From Adenophora triphylla var. japonica (Eukaryota > Streptophyta > Magnoliopsida > Asterales > Campanulaceae): 64,000 nucleotides of DNA. The notes beneath the pieces were generated by a model. The model saw nothing but the letters and a program-made list of their open reading frames with translations. It had not been told where the DNA came from and did no database searches. Shown piece after piece: positions 1 through 9,936 of the stretch (positions are counted from its first letter, which is position 1; each line of letters opens with the position of its first letter). The stretch spans positions 124,001 to 188,000 of the forward strand of contig JAFEMH010001456.1 in the NCBI GenBank assembly GCA_022495995.1, given 5' to 3'. Made by a program: the position numbers and the translations under genes.

Positions 1-320
1 GGTAGATCAGCTTTGATTTTAGGAGCCTGATCCGCAGGTGCAGCGATAAAATCATCTTCACCCTCAGAATCTGAATCCTCCCCTCCGGCCGGATGAAAAC
101 GATTGTTCCCTTCGTTTCCTGCAGGTGCTCGAACCCCTGCCCGTTGCCTTCGGCGACCACCAACCTGCAAACCCTCCAAAAGCCTAACCATATCAGCGTG
201 ACGAGCTGCAGCCTGTTCATCGCGAATCACAGCCTGACGGTCTCGTTCCTGTGCTTCTTGGTTCATACGTTCAAGGAATGCAAGAAGAGCGTCGTTGTTG
301 TTTCCGTTTTCGCCTGCCAT
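1..320 (-). CDS. Ty3/gypsy gag N-terminus, partial (runs off left edge)
   Basis: An open frame starts at the ATG whose complement is 318-320 and stays open to the window edge (about 106 codons). It begins MAGENGNNNDALLAFLERMN, followed by a charged Gln/Arg-rich stretch, GRRRQR, and an acidic tail (GGEDSDSEGEDD). This is the usual low-complexity front of a Ty3/gypsy Gag before the retrotransposon_gag domain, which would lie beyond the edge. The ATG is 19 bp downstream of the tRNA-iMet primer site and about 30 bp after an LTR, the normal position for gag. The gypsy assignment rests on composition and context, because the diagnostic pol is outside the window. Confidence 0.65.
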   Translation of the reverse strand, partial: MAGENGNNNDALLAFLERMNQEAQERDRQAVIRDEQAAARHADMVRLLEGLQVGGRRRQRAGVRAPAGNEGNNRFHPAGGEDSDSEGEDDFIAAPADQAPKIKADL

Positions 321-338
321 CTTCCTGGATTGAGCCTC

Positions 339-350
339 GCTCTGATACCA
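339..350 (-). other. Primer binding site, initiator-Met tRNA type
   Basis: On the minus strand this reads TGGTATCAGAGC, the standard complement of the 3' end of initiator Met tRNA. Two bases separate it from the LTR end at 353. It primes minus-strand cDNA synthesis of the element whose gag lies at 1-320. Confidence 0.9.
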
Positions 351-352
351 AC

Positions 353-968
353 TGATGTAAACGCAGCGGAACACAAACAAGAGATTAACCAATTAATGGA
401 AAACCTCAACAATACAGAAGGAATCCACCTTCAAAATCAGCCAACAATGGCTTCTAGGGTTTAACCCACAAGAATGCTGAAGCAATTCTAAATTTAATTA
501 ATCAAAAATAACGTGCCCAATACAATAATCCAAGAGAGTATTTATACTCCCAATAATAACCTAAAGTAATTTAAAAAAAGGAAAAGAAGACAATCCTAAT
601 TAAAACTCTTAAAAATAGGAAACAAACAATCCTAATTAAAACTACCGAATATAATTTTGAAATAATAAAGAAACCACATCAGTTTAGAAAACAAGGCAGT
701 TTAGGAAACTTGGCAGCTGGCGGACTGATAATGAGGCGGGCGCCTGGGCCAGCACAAGGCGGGCGCCTGGATTGCAGTTTAACTGGCCGAGAGAAACGGC
801 CCTTGAGGCGGCCGCATGAAACACAACCAGGCGCACGCCTGGGAACAAGATGCCGTGGTTGTTTGTTGCTGAAGCTGAGGCTGGCGCCTCGTCTGTAGTG
901 AGGCAGGCGCCTCATGGGAAACCATATTTGCTGCTGCCTCCAAACTCAGTTCGCCATGGGATACATCA
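353..968 (-). mobile_element. 5' LTR of minus-strand Ty3/gypsy element
   Basis: The 616-bp segment starts TGATGTA and ends TACATCA on either strand (7-bp terminal inverted repeats) and abuts a primer binding site. On the minus strand a TATA box (TATAAATA, about 537-545) lies 180-200 bp from the 3' end, and U3 contains a cluster of six GC-rich palindromes (734-912). The matching 3' LTR lies outside the window. The insertion seems to sit inside the 3' LTR of the copia element to the right, because copia-type LTR sequence resumes at 969. Confidence 0.7.
734..912. repeat. Six 12-bp palindromes in U3 at alternating 23/49-bp spacing
   Basis: Twelve-mers of the form AGGCG-NN-CGCCT start at 734, 757, 806, 829, 878 and 901. 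The starts are 23, 49, 23, 49 and 23 bp apart, a 72-bp period with two copies per period. The arms are kept (AGGCGGGCGCCT twice, AGGCGCACGCCT, and variants with one arm change), while the DNA between the palindromes shows little similarity from period to period. They lie roughly 190-370 bp upstream of the LTR's TATA box in element orientation. Function unknown; see findings. Confidence 0.85.
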
Positions 969-1504
969 AAAACCTTCTCAAATCGAGAAGTAAAAACCAC
1001 GGGACCAAGTCCAGAAAAATCCACTACTACTAAATATTGGTTCCGTACAAGAGAGCACAACCCAAATAATGATCAAGAACAATAAACTTGATCTAAACCA
1101 AAACAGCAAAAACAGTCCAACAGAAACTCCACAATCTGCAGCAAATTCGAACCAGAAAATCACCTGTCTAGAGATCTGATAAACTCGATCAAAGCCAGTA
1201 GGATCGAAGCTCTATCTCTTACGAAGAACCAGGCGAAAAAATCGCCCCGATCGGACCACAAATGAAGCGGGAATCGTGAAAAGAAAACTGCTGCGCTGAA
1301 GGAGAATGGAATACGGGAATTCTGTTTCTCTCTGTTCTTCACGGCTGCTTTTTCTCTTTTCAGCCAAAATTAATTCAACTAATGACTCTAATAAGTACCC
1401 TAAAAGGCCTATAAGTGGGCCAAGAGTTTGGGCCAAAATAAACTAAGAAACATAAAAATAAAGATGGGTTTTAATCAACTAGGAGGGACAAAAAAAACCC
1501 AACA
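969..1504 (-). mobile_element. Partial 3' LTR of a minus-strand copia element
   Basis: On the minus strand a polypurine tract (GAGAGGGGGAG, about 1507-1517) is followed by TGTTGGG at 1504, the usual start of a copia LTR. The LTR runs left until interrupted by the gypsy LTR at 968. No second copy of this LTR was found, because another LTR has been inserted at the 5' end of the same copia element (see 3700-4155). Confidence 0.5.
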
Positions 1505-1618
1505 AACTCCCCCTCTCGACAATGTTGATTATATTGAGAACTCCATCATACCTGCGATCTCGCAGCAGGTATCATGCTTCTTCTTTGGCAAACTCTTTGT
1601 CATCATGTCTGAACCGTT

Positions 1619-3657
1619 CTAATCAGTGAGCACCTTCTCGAAGTGAAGCAACTTGGATTCCAATGCATCACGAATCCAATGATAACGAACATCAATATGC
1701 TTCGGCTTGGAATGAAAAATCGAGTTCTTCGCAAGGTGAATAGCACTCTGACTATCACAGAATACTACATACCTCTCTTGCATACACCCAATTTCTTGAG
1801 TAAACCGCTTCATCCACAACATCTCTTTTGAAGCTTTCGTTGATGCAATGAACTCTGCCTCTGTGGTAGATAGTGAAACACACTTCTGCAACCTTGACTG
1901 CCATGCAACTGCTCCCCCTGCAAATGTGACCAAGTATCCCGATATAGACGTCCTTGTATCTGAATCACGAGCCATATCTGAATCTGTGAAAGCTTCTAAA
2001 ACTGGCTAGCCATCTCCATAACAAATACACAACTTGGAAGTGCCTCTAAGATACCTGAAAATCCACTTTACTGCTGCCCAATGTTCTCTACCAGGATTAG
2101 TGAGATACCGGCTAACAATACCAACTGCATGAGCTAAATCTGGCCTTGTACATACCATTGCATACATCAAACTACCAACTGCTGAAGCATACGGAACCCG
2201 TTCCATTTCCCATTTTTGTTCATCACTTTAGGGACACTGCTCTGAATTCAACTTGAAGTGACTAGCAAGTGGAGTACCAACGGGCTTGGCTTTATTCATG
2301 TTGAACCTTTCAAGCACTTTCTCTATATATCTCTCCTGAGATAACCACAGCTTCTTTTCTTTTCTGTCTCTGCTAATTCTCATGCCAAGAATTTGTTTTG
2401 CTGGACCCAAATCCTTCATGGCAAAAGACTTATTAAGCTCCTTCTTCAACTTGTCAATGTTCCTAATATCATGACCAACAAGCAACATGTCATTAACATA
2501 TAATAGTAAAATTATAAAATCATTATCAGGAAATTTCTTGACAAAAACACAAGGGTCAGAAGCTGTCCTGGTATATTTATGCGTCCCCATGAATGATTCG
2601 AACTTCTTGTACCATTGTCTTGGAGCCTGTTTCAACCCATATAAGCTTTTCTTCAACTTGCAGACTAGGTTTTCTTTTCCCTTTACCTCAAAACCCTCTG
2701 GCTGCTCCATGAATATTTCTTCCGCTAAATCTCCATGTAGAAAAGCGGTCTTAACATCTAACTGCTCAATCTCCAAGTCCATGCTAGCAGCTAAACCAAG
2801 AACAACTCGAATAGATGACATCTTCACAACAGGTGAAAAAATTTCCCCGAAATCTACTCCTTCTTTCTGACTGAAACCCTTCACAACCAATCTTGCCTTG
2901 TACCTTGGATGCGAACTATTTTCTTCGGTCTTCAACCTGTATACCCATTTGTTCTTGAGTGCTCTCTTACCCTTAGGTAGCTTCAGTTTTTCGAATGATC
3001 TCTGCTCTTGCCTCTATTGTTGTTCTGACCTCGGTGCCTATTTCTTCCCCTGTCTTCAACAACTAAGGCATCTGCCTGTGAACTGGAACCCTGCGATTTC
3101 CTTCTCAACTCTTCATTTAGAACACTACCTTTAGCGATTTACATAGAAATAATACCATCAGGTGCAGAGTTTGACAAAGAAGTTCTAAAAGTCTCCCATG
3201 AATCTGGTAACGTACCAAGAAGCCATAAACCTTTTATCTCTTCATCAAACTTTATACCCATCTCTGATAGCTGATTCATAACTCCCTGAAAAGTATTCAA
3301 GTGATCTGTCATCGCAGTCCCATCTCTGTACCTCAAACCAATCAATTGTTTCAACAAAAACAATTTACTATTTCCAGTCTTCCGGGCATACAATTGTTCA
3401 AGCTTAGTCCACAAAGTACGGGCATGTGTATCTGTACTGACATGGTTCAACACATTATCATCTACCCACTGTCTGATATACCCACAAACTTGTCGGTGCA
3501 ACAAAGCCCAATCATCATCACTTTTATCCTCTGGTTTTTCTGAACAAAAAACAGGTTGGTGAAAACCCTTCACGTAAAGAAGATCCTCCATCTTTGATTT
3601 CCACAACTGATAATTTGAACCATTCAAGTTAATCATTCTATTAGTATTAACCTCCAT
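1619..3657 (-). pseudogene. Decayed Ty1/copia gag and reverse transcriptase/RNase H
   Basis: Read right to left, gag (3657-3139, 172 aa, UBN2-type, starting [20 protein letters not shown]) is followed after only about 130 bp by pol sequence. Reverse transcriptase runs from about 3010 to 2228 (KLPKGKRALKNKWVYRLKTE; LDVKTAFLHGDL; SLYGLKQAPRQWYKKF), then a piece at 2206-2006 (ASAVGSLMYAMVCTRPDLA) and RNase H at 1975-1619 (STTEAEFIASTKA). Zinc knuckle, protease and integrase are absent. Stops separate the RT, linker and RNase H parts. The catalytic YVDD box reads YVND, so the polymerase centre is also lost. It is the same lineage as the plus-strand remnant at 54.06-54.94 kb (both have KVLERFNMNKAK and LASHFKL). 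Confidence 0.9.
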
Positions 3658-3699
3658 CGTTCAACAAAAGTCAATAAACCACAAAACCAAGGGCTCTGA

Positions 3700-4155
3700 T
3701 GTTAGAACATGGATTAATAATATGTGTTATTTAATTCCATATGTTATAATCATTTAATAATGTTAAAGTATAGACCAAATATGTAGAATTCCATTAGGTG
3801 TAAGTACCATTAAATGATGGGCATAATGGTAACTTCACACCATCATCTTTATGAAAGGGTGTAGTCCCTAAATGAAGTGCCCCTTCTCTATCTATATAAA
3901 GGCTATCCATCAGCCATTTAGAGACACTTAACATCATTTACAATTCAGTCAAAACATTCTTCATTCATCTAAGAATAACAAGTGTGGGCACTATCATTTA
4001 GAAGTACTATCTCCCTACTCTCTTCTTTCATTCAAGAACAAGATCAAGAACACAATCATGAATTCTTCAGGTACACGCTTCCATCTTCATCTTCCTCTCA
4101 TTCTTAATCTAGTTATGATTCGGTTCATGGTTTGATGGATCATTTTGTTCCAACA
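3700..4155 (+). mobile_element. 5' LTR of a plus-strand copia element
   Basis: The segment begins TGTTAGAACA and ends TTCCAACA, is followed after two bases by an initiator-Met primer site (4158-4170), and contains a plus-strand TATA box (TATATAAAGG, about 3894-3903). It lies inside the primer binding site of the minus-strand copia: the sequence left of it is GGGCTCTGA, the reverse complement of TCAGAGCCC, and the remaining TACCA of that site is missing. The downstream LTR of this element was not found. Confidence 0.75.
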
Positions 4156-4157
4156 AT

Positions 4158-4170
4158 TGGTATCAGAGCC
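4158..4170 (+). other. Primer binding site, initiator-Met tRNA type
   Basis: TGGTATCAGAGCC lies two bases after the LTR end at 4155, oriented with the plus-strand gag at 5726-6214. Confidence 0.9.
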
Positions 4171-5725
4171 TACTCATATACTAGATTGAGTTTGAAATTA
4201 TTATAGAGCCTTATGCTTTAATTTATTTCATATTTGTAATCCTTGTGTGATTTCATTTGATTTTTTTCTTGTTCATGTTCATGTTCATGATACTCATCTT
4301 GTCTAAGAGTATCATATTCATAACTTCATTCTATTTCTGATTTTTTGGTTTTACTCAAAAGGCTTTCAACCCTTAATGTAAGATTATCCCATTTTTTGAA
4401 CATAGCCAACATCCTTGGATGCGTTGTGAGTTTGTTCATATGCATAGCCACGCATTTTTTAAATGTGTTGTGAGTATGCGGATCTACTTACTTTGGTTGA
4501 AAATTGAGTCACCATTAAATTAAGAACTTCATTCAATTTCTGGAAATAATGGTAAAATCAAGAGGCACAATGGTTCATACAAGATTACCCCAAGATTCAT
4601 ACTCGATGTCCTGGCAAAGGGCCCGGCGGCCTCCGAGGGCGTGGGCCTAGCCAACGTGTAGACTGGTATCGGACCACAAAGGGGGGTGCGGGGGGCGTAG
4701 CCCCCCGCGGTATGGTATGGCTCTCTATTTTGGTTCAAACCTGTTCATAAAGGGTGTAAAAAATGGTGCCTTTTCGTCAAATCTGAGTTCCAGGTGTGAT
4801 GTAGTTTCTGTATTATGGGAGCGTCCGCTCCCTTTGTATGGGAGCGCCCGCTCCCCTTGGCAGAATGGTTTGAATCTCAGCCTTGGTTTGCGTAATGAAT
4901 TTTCTGTGATTTGGAGCATCCGCTCCCTTTGTAGGGGAGCGTCCGCTCCCCCTTGGCAGAAAAATTTTGTCTCAGCTTTGGTTTGGATTAATTTAGAGGG
5001 GTATTAGGACCATTTTGCGTGCCCCCATAATTTTGATAAATTTATTAATAAATTATTGTATCTGGACACCAGTCGCGCTTCGGTGGTTCTTAGAGTTATC
5101 AGACTTTAAGAATGGACGGGTAGAACGAAAGGATATTGTCTTTTATTAATAAATTTCATTTGTTTCTTTACCATTTAAATTTTTTCCAGAAATTACCTTA
5201 AAGTCTTATGTGCCCTAAAGTATGATTAATTATATGCTTAAACAAATTTATTCATTATTTAAATGATATTGTTGCCAAAGCAATTTACGTTATTTAAATA
5301 CAAATTTGTTAAAGTGATGAATGTAAATATTGATATGTGATAACATGCTTGTTTCCCAAAGGAGACCTTGTCGTTGACTAAGTATTTACATTCATGGGGT
5401 AATAATTGAACTAAACTTTTAATTTGGTCATTTTAAATGCTGTGAACCATCCCAAAGGAAGGCGGGTGTTTAAAGTGAATTGTTTAAATTCTTTATTGCC
5501 GGGTAACAAGTACCTTCAACTTTAGGACATTTTTTATACTTGAACCGGCCCAAAGGAAGGCAAGTATTTAAAATGTATTGTTTGAATTATTTGTTCACCC
5601 TAAGATAAATCAAATTGTGAGTCAATTCGCAATCCAAAGATTAGTCTTGATGTCATGTTGATTATCTTTATTTGGATGGAATTCATTTGATATAATTAAT
5701 CATTATGTAGTTTCTTATATATATT
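4171..5725 (+). other. Long untranslated leader of the plus-strand copia element
   Basis: A 1.55-kb leader without a credible gene separates the primer site from gag. It contains a GC-rich hairpin at 4688-4708 (9-bp arms GCGGGGGGC/GCCCCCCGC, loop GTA), the palindrome pairs at 4817-4950, and three copies of a CCCAAAGGA word (about 5357, 5452, 5548). The last two lie in the similar contexts CCCAAAGGAAGGCGGGTGTTT and CCCAAAGGAAGGCAAGTATTT. Confidence 0.55.
4817..4950. repeat. Two pairs of 16-bp palindromes, 23 bp apart
   Basis: GGGAGCGTCCGCTCCC at 4817, GGGAGCGCCCGCTCCC at 4840, TGGAGCATCCGCTCCC at 4912 and GGGAGCGTCCGCTCCC at 4935. Both pairs are spaced exactly 23 bp, and the second member of pair one to the first of pair two is 72 bp. 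Each pair is followed closely by CCTTGGCAGAA. The arms are seven bases around a two-base centre. Confidence 0.85.
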
Positions 5726-6214
5726 TTGTTTCATTCTTGTTCTTCTCCTTCAGATTTGATTAATGCTTCATCCGTAACTACTGCTATGAATGATGTACCT
5801 TTGCTTACTGGGACTAAACTTAAAACTTGGAAAAATAATATAACGATGATCTTAGGCAATATGGACATCGATCACGCATTAGGGGAATCAAGTCCCGCTG
5901 CTCTCACTAAAGGAAATACCGTTATAGAACGGAAAAATGTTGAGCAATGGGAACGATCCAACCGCGTGAGTCTAATGATCATGAAAAATGCAGTTTCAAA
6001 GACATTTTTGGACAATGTCTCTGAAATCGAAAATGCTGAGTTTTTCTTTGAATTCTTGTGGAAACTTGTTTCCATTCGGTACAAGGGTGAGGAAAATCTT
6101 CGGGAGTACATTATTGAATTATTTCATCTTTCGATCAAACTAAAAGCACTTAAGTTAGAGATTTCGGAAGATTTGCTCGTGCACATAGTTTTGATCTATC
6201 TTCCTCCTCAATAA
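5726..6214 (+). pseudogene. Truncated copia gag
   Basis: The 162-aa frame carries a copia UBN2-type Gag front (MNDVPLLTGTKLKTWKNNIT; NVEQWERSNRVSLMIMKNAV; ENLREYIIELFHLSIKLKAL). The more likely start is the ATG at 5786. The frame stops at 6214 inside the conserved LP.QY region, and similarity disappears within about 60 bp, so the zinc knuckle and all of pol are missing. It belongs to the LTR at 3700-4155 by orientation and position. Confidence 0.75.
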
Positions 6215-6309
6215 GTTTTGATTATTTGTAAAAATGTCACTCTATGTTTTCAAAACAAACTTTTCAATAGTTTTAGGAAAAAATGGGTTTTTGCAATATA
6301 TTGATAAAA

Positions 6310-6475
6310 GTGGAATTAATATATGGGGTTTTTACCAATAAGTCTCTGAGATAAGGTGGAATTTATCAATAAAAACACGACATTTCATATTCTACTTTAG
6401 GATCCCTAAGTTGAAATCGATTTTATCAATAAATCCCTCGCCCCTTTTATGTTATCTCATAATGCCAAACCAAAT
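6310..6475 (+). mobile_element. MULE terminal-repeat-like sequence, copy 1
   Basis: The stretch GGGGTTTTTACCAATAAG... followed by AAGGTGGAATTTATCAATAA, ACATTTCATATTCTACTTTA, TTGAAATCGATTTTATCAAT and AAATCCCTCGCCCCTTTTA is closely similar, in the same orientation, to 16296-16450. That copy lies just upstream of a Mutator-like transposase. This copy is probably the end of a related or derived element. Its other end was not found. Confidence 0.45.
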
Positions 6476-7106
6476 GGCACTATCCCAAAAAGCAACCAAA
6501 TGTTACTATCTCAAAAATCAATAAAACATTCATTGTTACACTTACAATAAAAATTCAATTACAATTTTTTATCCCACTTTTGCGCTTCTACTTTATATTT
6601 AAGCTCATAACATTTTATTTTATTTCTTAATTACCTTTAGTACTACTTCTTTTGCAAAATGTATAATCAAAAAATTTCAAAATTTAGTTTTGATTAATAG
6701 AAAATTTAAAAAAAATGATTATTTATTTTGAGATAGATGAAGTAACATTTAGCAATAACATTTATTATTTATTATGAGACTGGATATGAAATGTAAGTAG
6801 CAGATTTAACAAAAGTGCACCATTTGATTTTTTATTTTTATTTTAAATCAAGCACACCATTTATTAAAAATGAAAAAAAAAAAAAAAAAAAACCATTTCA
6901 TAGAGGTCAAAGTACACATGAATGCATGAGTATGGTTGACCGTTAATAAAACAAAAAGTCCACCTTGAAACTTCCCTTACATTTCCGCTTTCCCCTCCTT
7001 CCTTTCCCTTTCCCTGTTCTCTCCTCTGTTTTAGAACAAACATCAATGGAGGAGGCTACTTCGATGCTTGCTGCTACTTTTAACGGGTTGGTAGGTTTAA
7101 CCCGCT

Positions 7107-7155
7107 AAAATTTGACGGGTTAAAACGGGTTACTCATATCAACCCGTCAAATTTT
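7107..7155. repeat. Inverted repeat with 15-bp perfect arms
   Basis: AAAATTTGACGGGTT (7107-7121) and AACCCGTCAAATTTT (7141-7155) form a perfect hairpin with a 19-base loop. It lies in a stretch (about 7075-7240) full of GGGTTAACGGG-type words and a direct repeat of GGTAAATAACGAGTTGAGCC (about 7175 and 7198). This looks like a degenerate DNA-transposon or MITE remnant. Confidence 0.55.
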
Positions 7156-7389
7156 AAGGGGTTAGGTTGAGTCTGGTAAATAACGAGTTGAGCCGGGTGG
7201 TAAATAACGAGTTGAGCCGGGAGGGTTAACGGGTAACGAGTCATAATTGTCATTAGGGATACCCACTATAGATTAAATTAGTGGGAGCCTGATTAGGATT
7301 TCCATTTCATTCTCCGCTATATTGCTGTTAGCCATAGCTGGCACCTTTCTAATCCATCCTTCTCATCTTGAAAACAAAAAATCAATATA

Positions 7390-7636
7390 ATGGACATTGC
7401 TGAAATGTTTGTCTCTGCTTTAGTGTCGCCGCTGGTTGGCCCCTGGAGCCTTGACATTCATTTCTGATGCAAGAATTGATGACGAAATCAAGGAGTGGAG
7501 AAATAATTTGTTGATAATTGAGGCGGTGCTGACGGATGCTGAAGATAGATAATTTACTGAGCCGTCTATTTAACAGTGGCTGCGTCATCTCAATAGTTGG
7601 AATGGGTGGTATTGGTAAAACAACTCTGGCTCAGTC
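7390..7636 (+). pseudogene. NBS-LRR 5' fragment with P-loop, frameshifted
   Basis: The segment opens with ATG and DIAEMFVSALVSPLVGP, close to the start of the intact NBS-LRR at 62729 (AEMFVSPLVSLLI). After a frameshift it reads DDEIKEWRNNLLIIEAVLTD and AEDR, then stops at two points. In another frame it gives ISIVGMGGIGKTTLAQS, the NB-ARC P-loop. The roughly 110 residues that should lie between the coiled coil and the P-loop are absent. Right after the P-loop the sequence changes without a gap into a cellulose synthase-like exon. It is a deletion-joined relic, not an expressed receptor. Confidence 0.8.
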
Positions 7637-7782
7637 TCTCCGACGACGGTGGCTCTCAGCTTACGCTCTTTGCTTTCATGGAGGCTGCTGAATTTGGAAA
7701 ACATTGGTTACCCTTTTGTCGGGAAAAGAATGTAATGGATCAGAGCCCCGATGTGTTTTTTATATCTAACTATGTTGGATCT

Positions 7783-8026
7783 GGTTAAACTCCATGAAAG
7801 TTCATCAAGGATCAATAAAGGATGAGAGAAGATGAGAGAATTTGAGTAAAAACTTGTGTATTGATCATCTCACCTTTCCATCATATTTACAGACTTAGAA
7901 TAACTGCCTCTAACAAACTCTAACAAACTCTAACAATATTCTGTTACAACAATATTTAGCTAGCCCCCTAACTTACACTTATTTACAGAATGATCCTCAC
8001 TACTTTCACAATTATGTACATTAACA
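7783..8026 (-). repeat. 3' LTR of the 7.8-11.9 kb copia element
   Basis: In plus coordinates it runs from GGTTAAACTCC to CATTAACA. The first base should be T for the canonical TG end and has mutated to G. The polypurine tract (C-run 8027-8036 on the plus strand) directly abuts it. Confidence 0.95.
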
Positions 8027-9936
8027 CCCCCCCCCCTCAAGATTGATGGGGAAAACAAGTTTATCACATTCATCTTGGAAAGCAAATGCTGAATTCTGTC
8101 ACCAGTGAGAGATTTGGTGAAGAGATCAGCTGGTTGATCTTTAGTGGAGATGTGTAGAAGAGAAACAACTCCAGAAGTGACCTTTTCTCTGATCAAATGG
8201 CAGTCTATTTCAATATGTTTAGTCCTTTCATGATAGACAGGGTTGGCTGCTAATTGTTCTGTTGATTGATTATCATAGTAGAGTGGAACTGGAGTGAGAT
8301 TATGAATCCCCAAAGCTTGCAGCAGAGAAAGTAACCAGGTAATTTCACAGCAGGAGTTAGCCAAAGCCCTATATTCAGCTTCAGTGGATGACCTAGAAAC
8401 CACAGTTTGCTTTTTGCATTTCCATGAAATAAGAGAGGACCCCAAAAATACACAAAAGCCAGATAAAGACCTCCTTGTAGTAGGACATGCACCCCAGTCA
8501 GAATCACTATAGGCAGTGAGATTAAGAGAGGAAGGTTTAAAGAGTAAGCCCTGACCAGTGCTACCTTTCAAATACTTGACCAGTTTCATAGCTGCATCCA
8601 TGTGTGGGGATCTTGGAAGAGAAAGAAACTGACTAAGGATATGAACAGGATAAGATAAGTCAGGTCTTGTAATATTCAAGTAAATCAGCCTTCCTACTAG
8701 CCTTCTGTGGGTGCTAGGATCAGTGAGAGGAGTACCTACATCAGCAGCAAGCTTATGATGTGTTTCTATAGGTACTGAAGTAGGTTTTGCATCTTCCATC
8801 TTAGTGTCTTTGACAATGTCTAGAGTATATTTTCTCTGATGGAGAAATATCCCTTTGTCAGATTTTGCAATTTCCAAGCCCAAAAAATACTTCAGCTGCC
8901 CTAAATATTTAATCTTGAACTTAGAATGAAGATGTGTTTTAAGGGCAGTGATAGTACTACTGTCATCACCTGAGAATATAAGATCATCAACATACACCAA
9001 CACTGCAGTACAAGAAGAAGCTGTCTTGAGAATGGACAATGAGTGATCTGCATGAGTCTGTGTGAAGCCAAATTCAATGAGAGCCTCTGAAATTTTTTGG
9101 AACCACTGCCTAGGGGCCTGCTTGAGCCCATAGAGTGATTTAAGTAGTTTACATACCAGAGGAGGGGAATCAGAGGTTGGCACTGACTCAGGAATAACAA
9201 GACCTGGTGGAATGTCCATGTGGACTTCTTCATGTAAGTCCCCATGAAGAAAAGCATTTGAGACATCCATTTGACACAAATTCCACCCTTTTGTCACAGC
9301 AATAGCCAAGAGAGTCCTCACTGTTGTCATTTTTGCCACAGGAGCAAAAGTCTCAAAGTAGTCCTGACCTTCTACTTGAGTGAACCCTTTAGCCACTTGT
9401 CTTGCCTTATGTTTATCCAAAGAACCATCCGAGTTGAACTTAAGTTTGAATATCCACTTGCAACCCACTGTATGTTTATTGGAAGGTAGAGGTTGAATAA
9501 CCCAATTATTGTTAGCTTCAAATGCATTGAGTTCATTTTCCATGGCAATACACCATTCTTGATGTTTGACAGCCTGTTTATATGTGGTTGGCTCTTTGGG
9601 AAATGAAGAAATGTTAAGAAAAAAGTATGTGTAATGAGATGAAAGATTATCATATGTGAGAAAATTATGAAGAGGATAAGGAGAAGAAGAATTGACAGAA
9701 GTAGAAGCCACATGTTTGGTAAATGATGGAGGAAGAAAATCATAGTCCTTGTACTTGGCAGGAATTTGTCTTGATCTAGAGGGTCTAAGATTGACCAAAG
9801 ATGGATCTGGAGGATCAGAGGGAGGTGATGGACTGAGTGTAGGAAGAGAAGGAGATGGAGGATCAGAAGAAGATGGAGTAGGAGAAGAAGAGTTATGGGC
9901 TTCTTCAGATGAGATGCCTGTGTAAGAGACAATCAT
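7960..9936 (-). CDS. Copia pol remnant: reverse transcriptase and RNase H, 658 aa
   Basis: The frame is open for 658 codons. After a Ser/Pro-rich linker (about residues 8-55) comes reverse transcriptase with GCKWIFKLKFNSDGSLDKHK, QMDVSNAFLHGDL, SLYGLKQAPRQWF and an intact YVDD box (VLVYVDDLIFSGDD), then RNase H with SRSSTEAEYRALANSCCEI and DNQSTEQLAANPVYHERTKH. The tail reads through the polypurine tract into the LTR, as in related elements. The catalytic signatures look intact. The usual copia order is gag, protease, integrase, RT, RNase H; here the integrase is absent and this frame overlaps the end of gag-protease by 32 bp in another frame, which marks the deletion joint. Confidence 0.9.
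   Translation of the reverse strand: MIVSYTGISSEEAHNSSSPTPSSSDPPSPSLPTLSPSPPSDPPDPSLVNLRPSRSRQIPAKYKDYDFLPPSFTKHVASTSVNSSSPYPLHNFLTYDNLSSHYTYFFLNISSFPKEPTTYKQAVKHQEWCIAMENELNAFEANNNWVIQPLPSNKHTVGCKWIFKLKFNSDGSLDKHKARQVAKGFTQVEGQDYFETFAPVAKMTTVRTLLAIAVTKGWNLCQMDVSNAFLHGDLHEEVHMDIPPGLVIPESVPTSDSPPLVCKLLKSLYGLKQAPRQWFQKISEALIEFGFTQTHADHSLSILKTASSCTAVLVYVDDLIFSGDDSSTITALKTHLHSKFKIKYLGQLKYFLGLEIAKSDKGIFLHQRKYTLDIVKDTKMEDAKPTSVPIETHHKLAADVGTPLTDPSTHRRLVGRLIYLNITRPDLSYPVHILSQFLSLPRSPHMDAAMKLVKYLKGSTGQGLLFKPSSLNLTAYSDSDWGACPTTRRSLSGFCVFLGSSLISWKCKKQTVVSRSSTEAEYRALANSCCEITWLLSLLQALGIHNLTPVPLYYDNQSTEQLAANPVYHERTKHIEIDCHLIREKVTSGVVSLLHISTKDQPADLFTKSLTGDRIQHLLSKMNVINLFSPSILRGGGVNVHNCESSEDHSVNKCKLGG

Noticed and set aside
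93..464. Plus-strand 123-aa frame
   Set aside because: Antisense of the gypsy gag and LTR end; composition gives no protein family.
679..1060. Overlapping open frames on both strands (62-93 aa)
   Set aside because: They fall inside an LTR with GC-rich palindromes; no family similarity and the frames arise from the repeats.
4529..5007. Frames of 64-96 aa in the copia leader
   Set aside because: They overlap each other on opposite strands, arise from GC-rich hairpins, and match no family I know.
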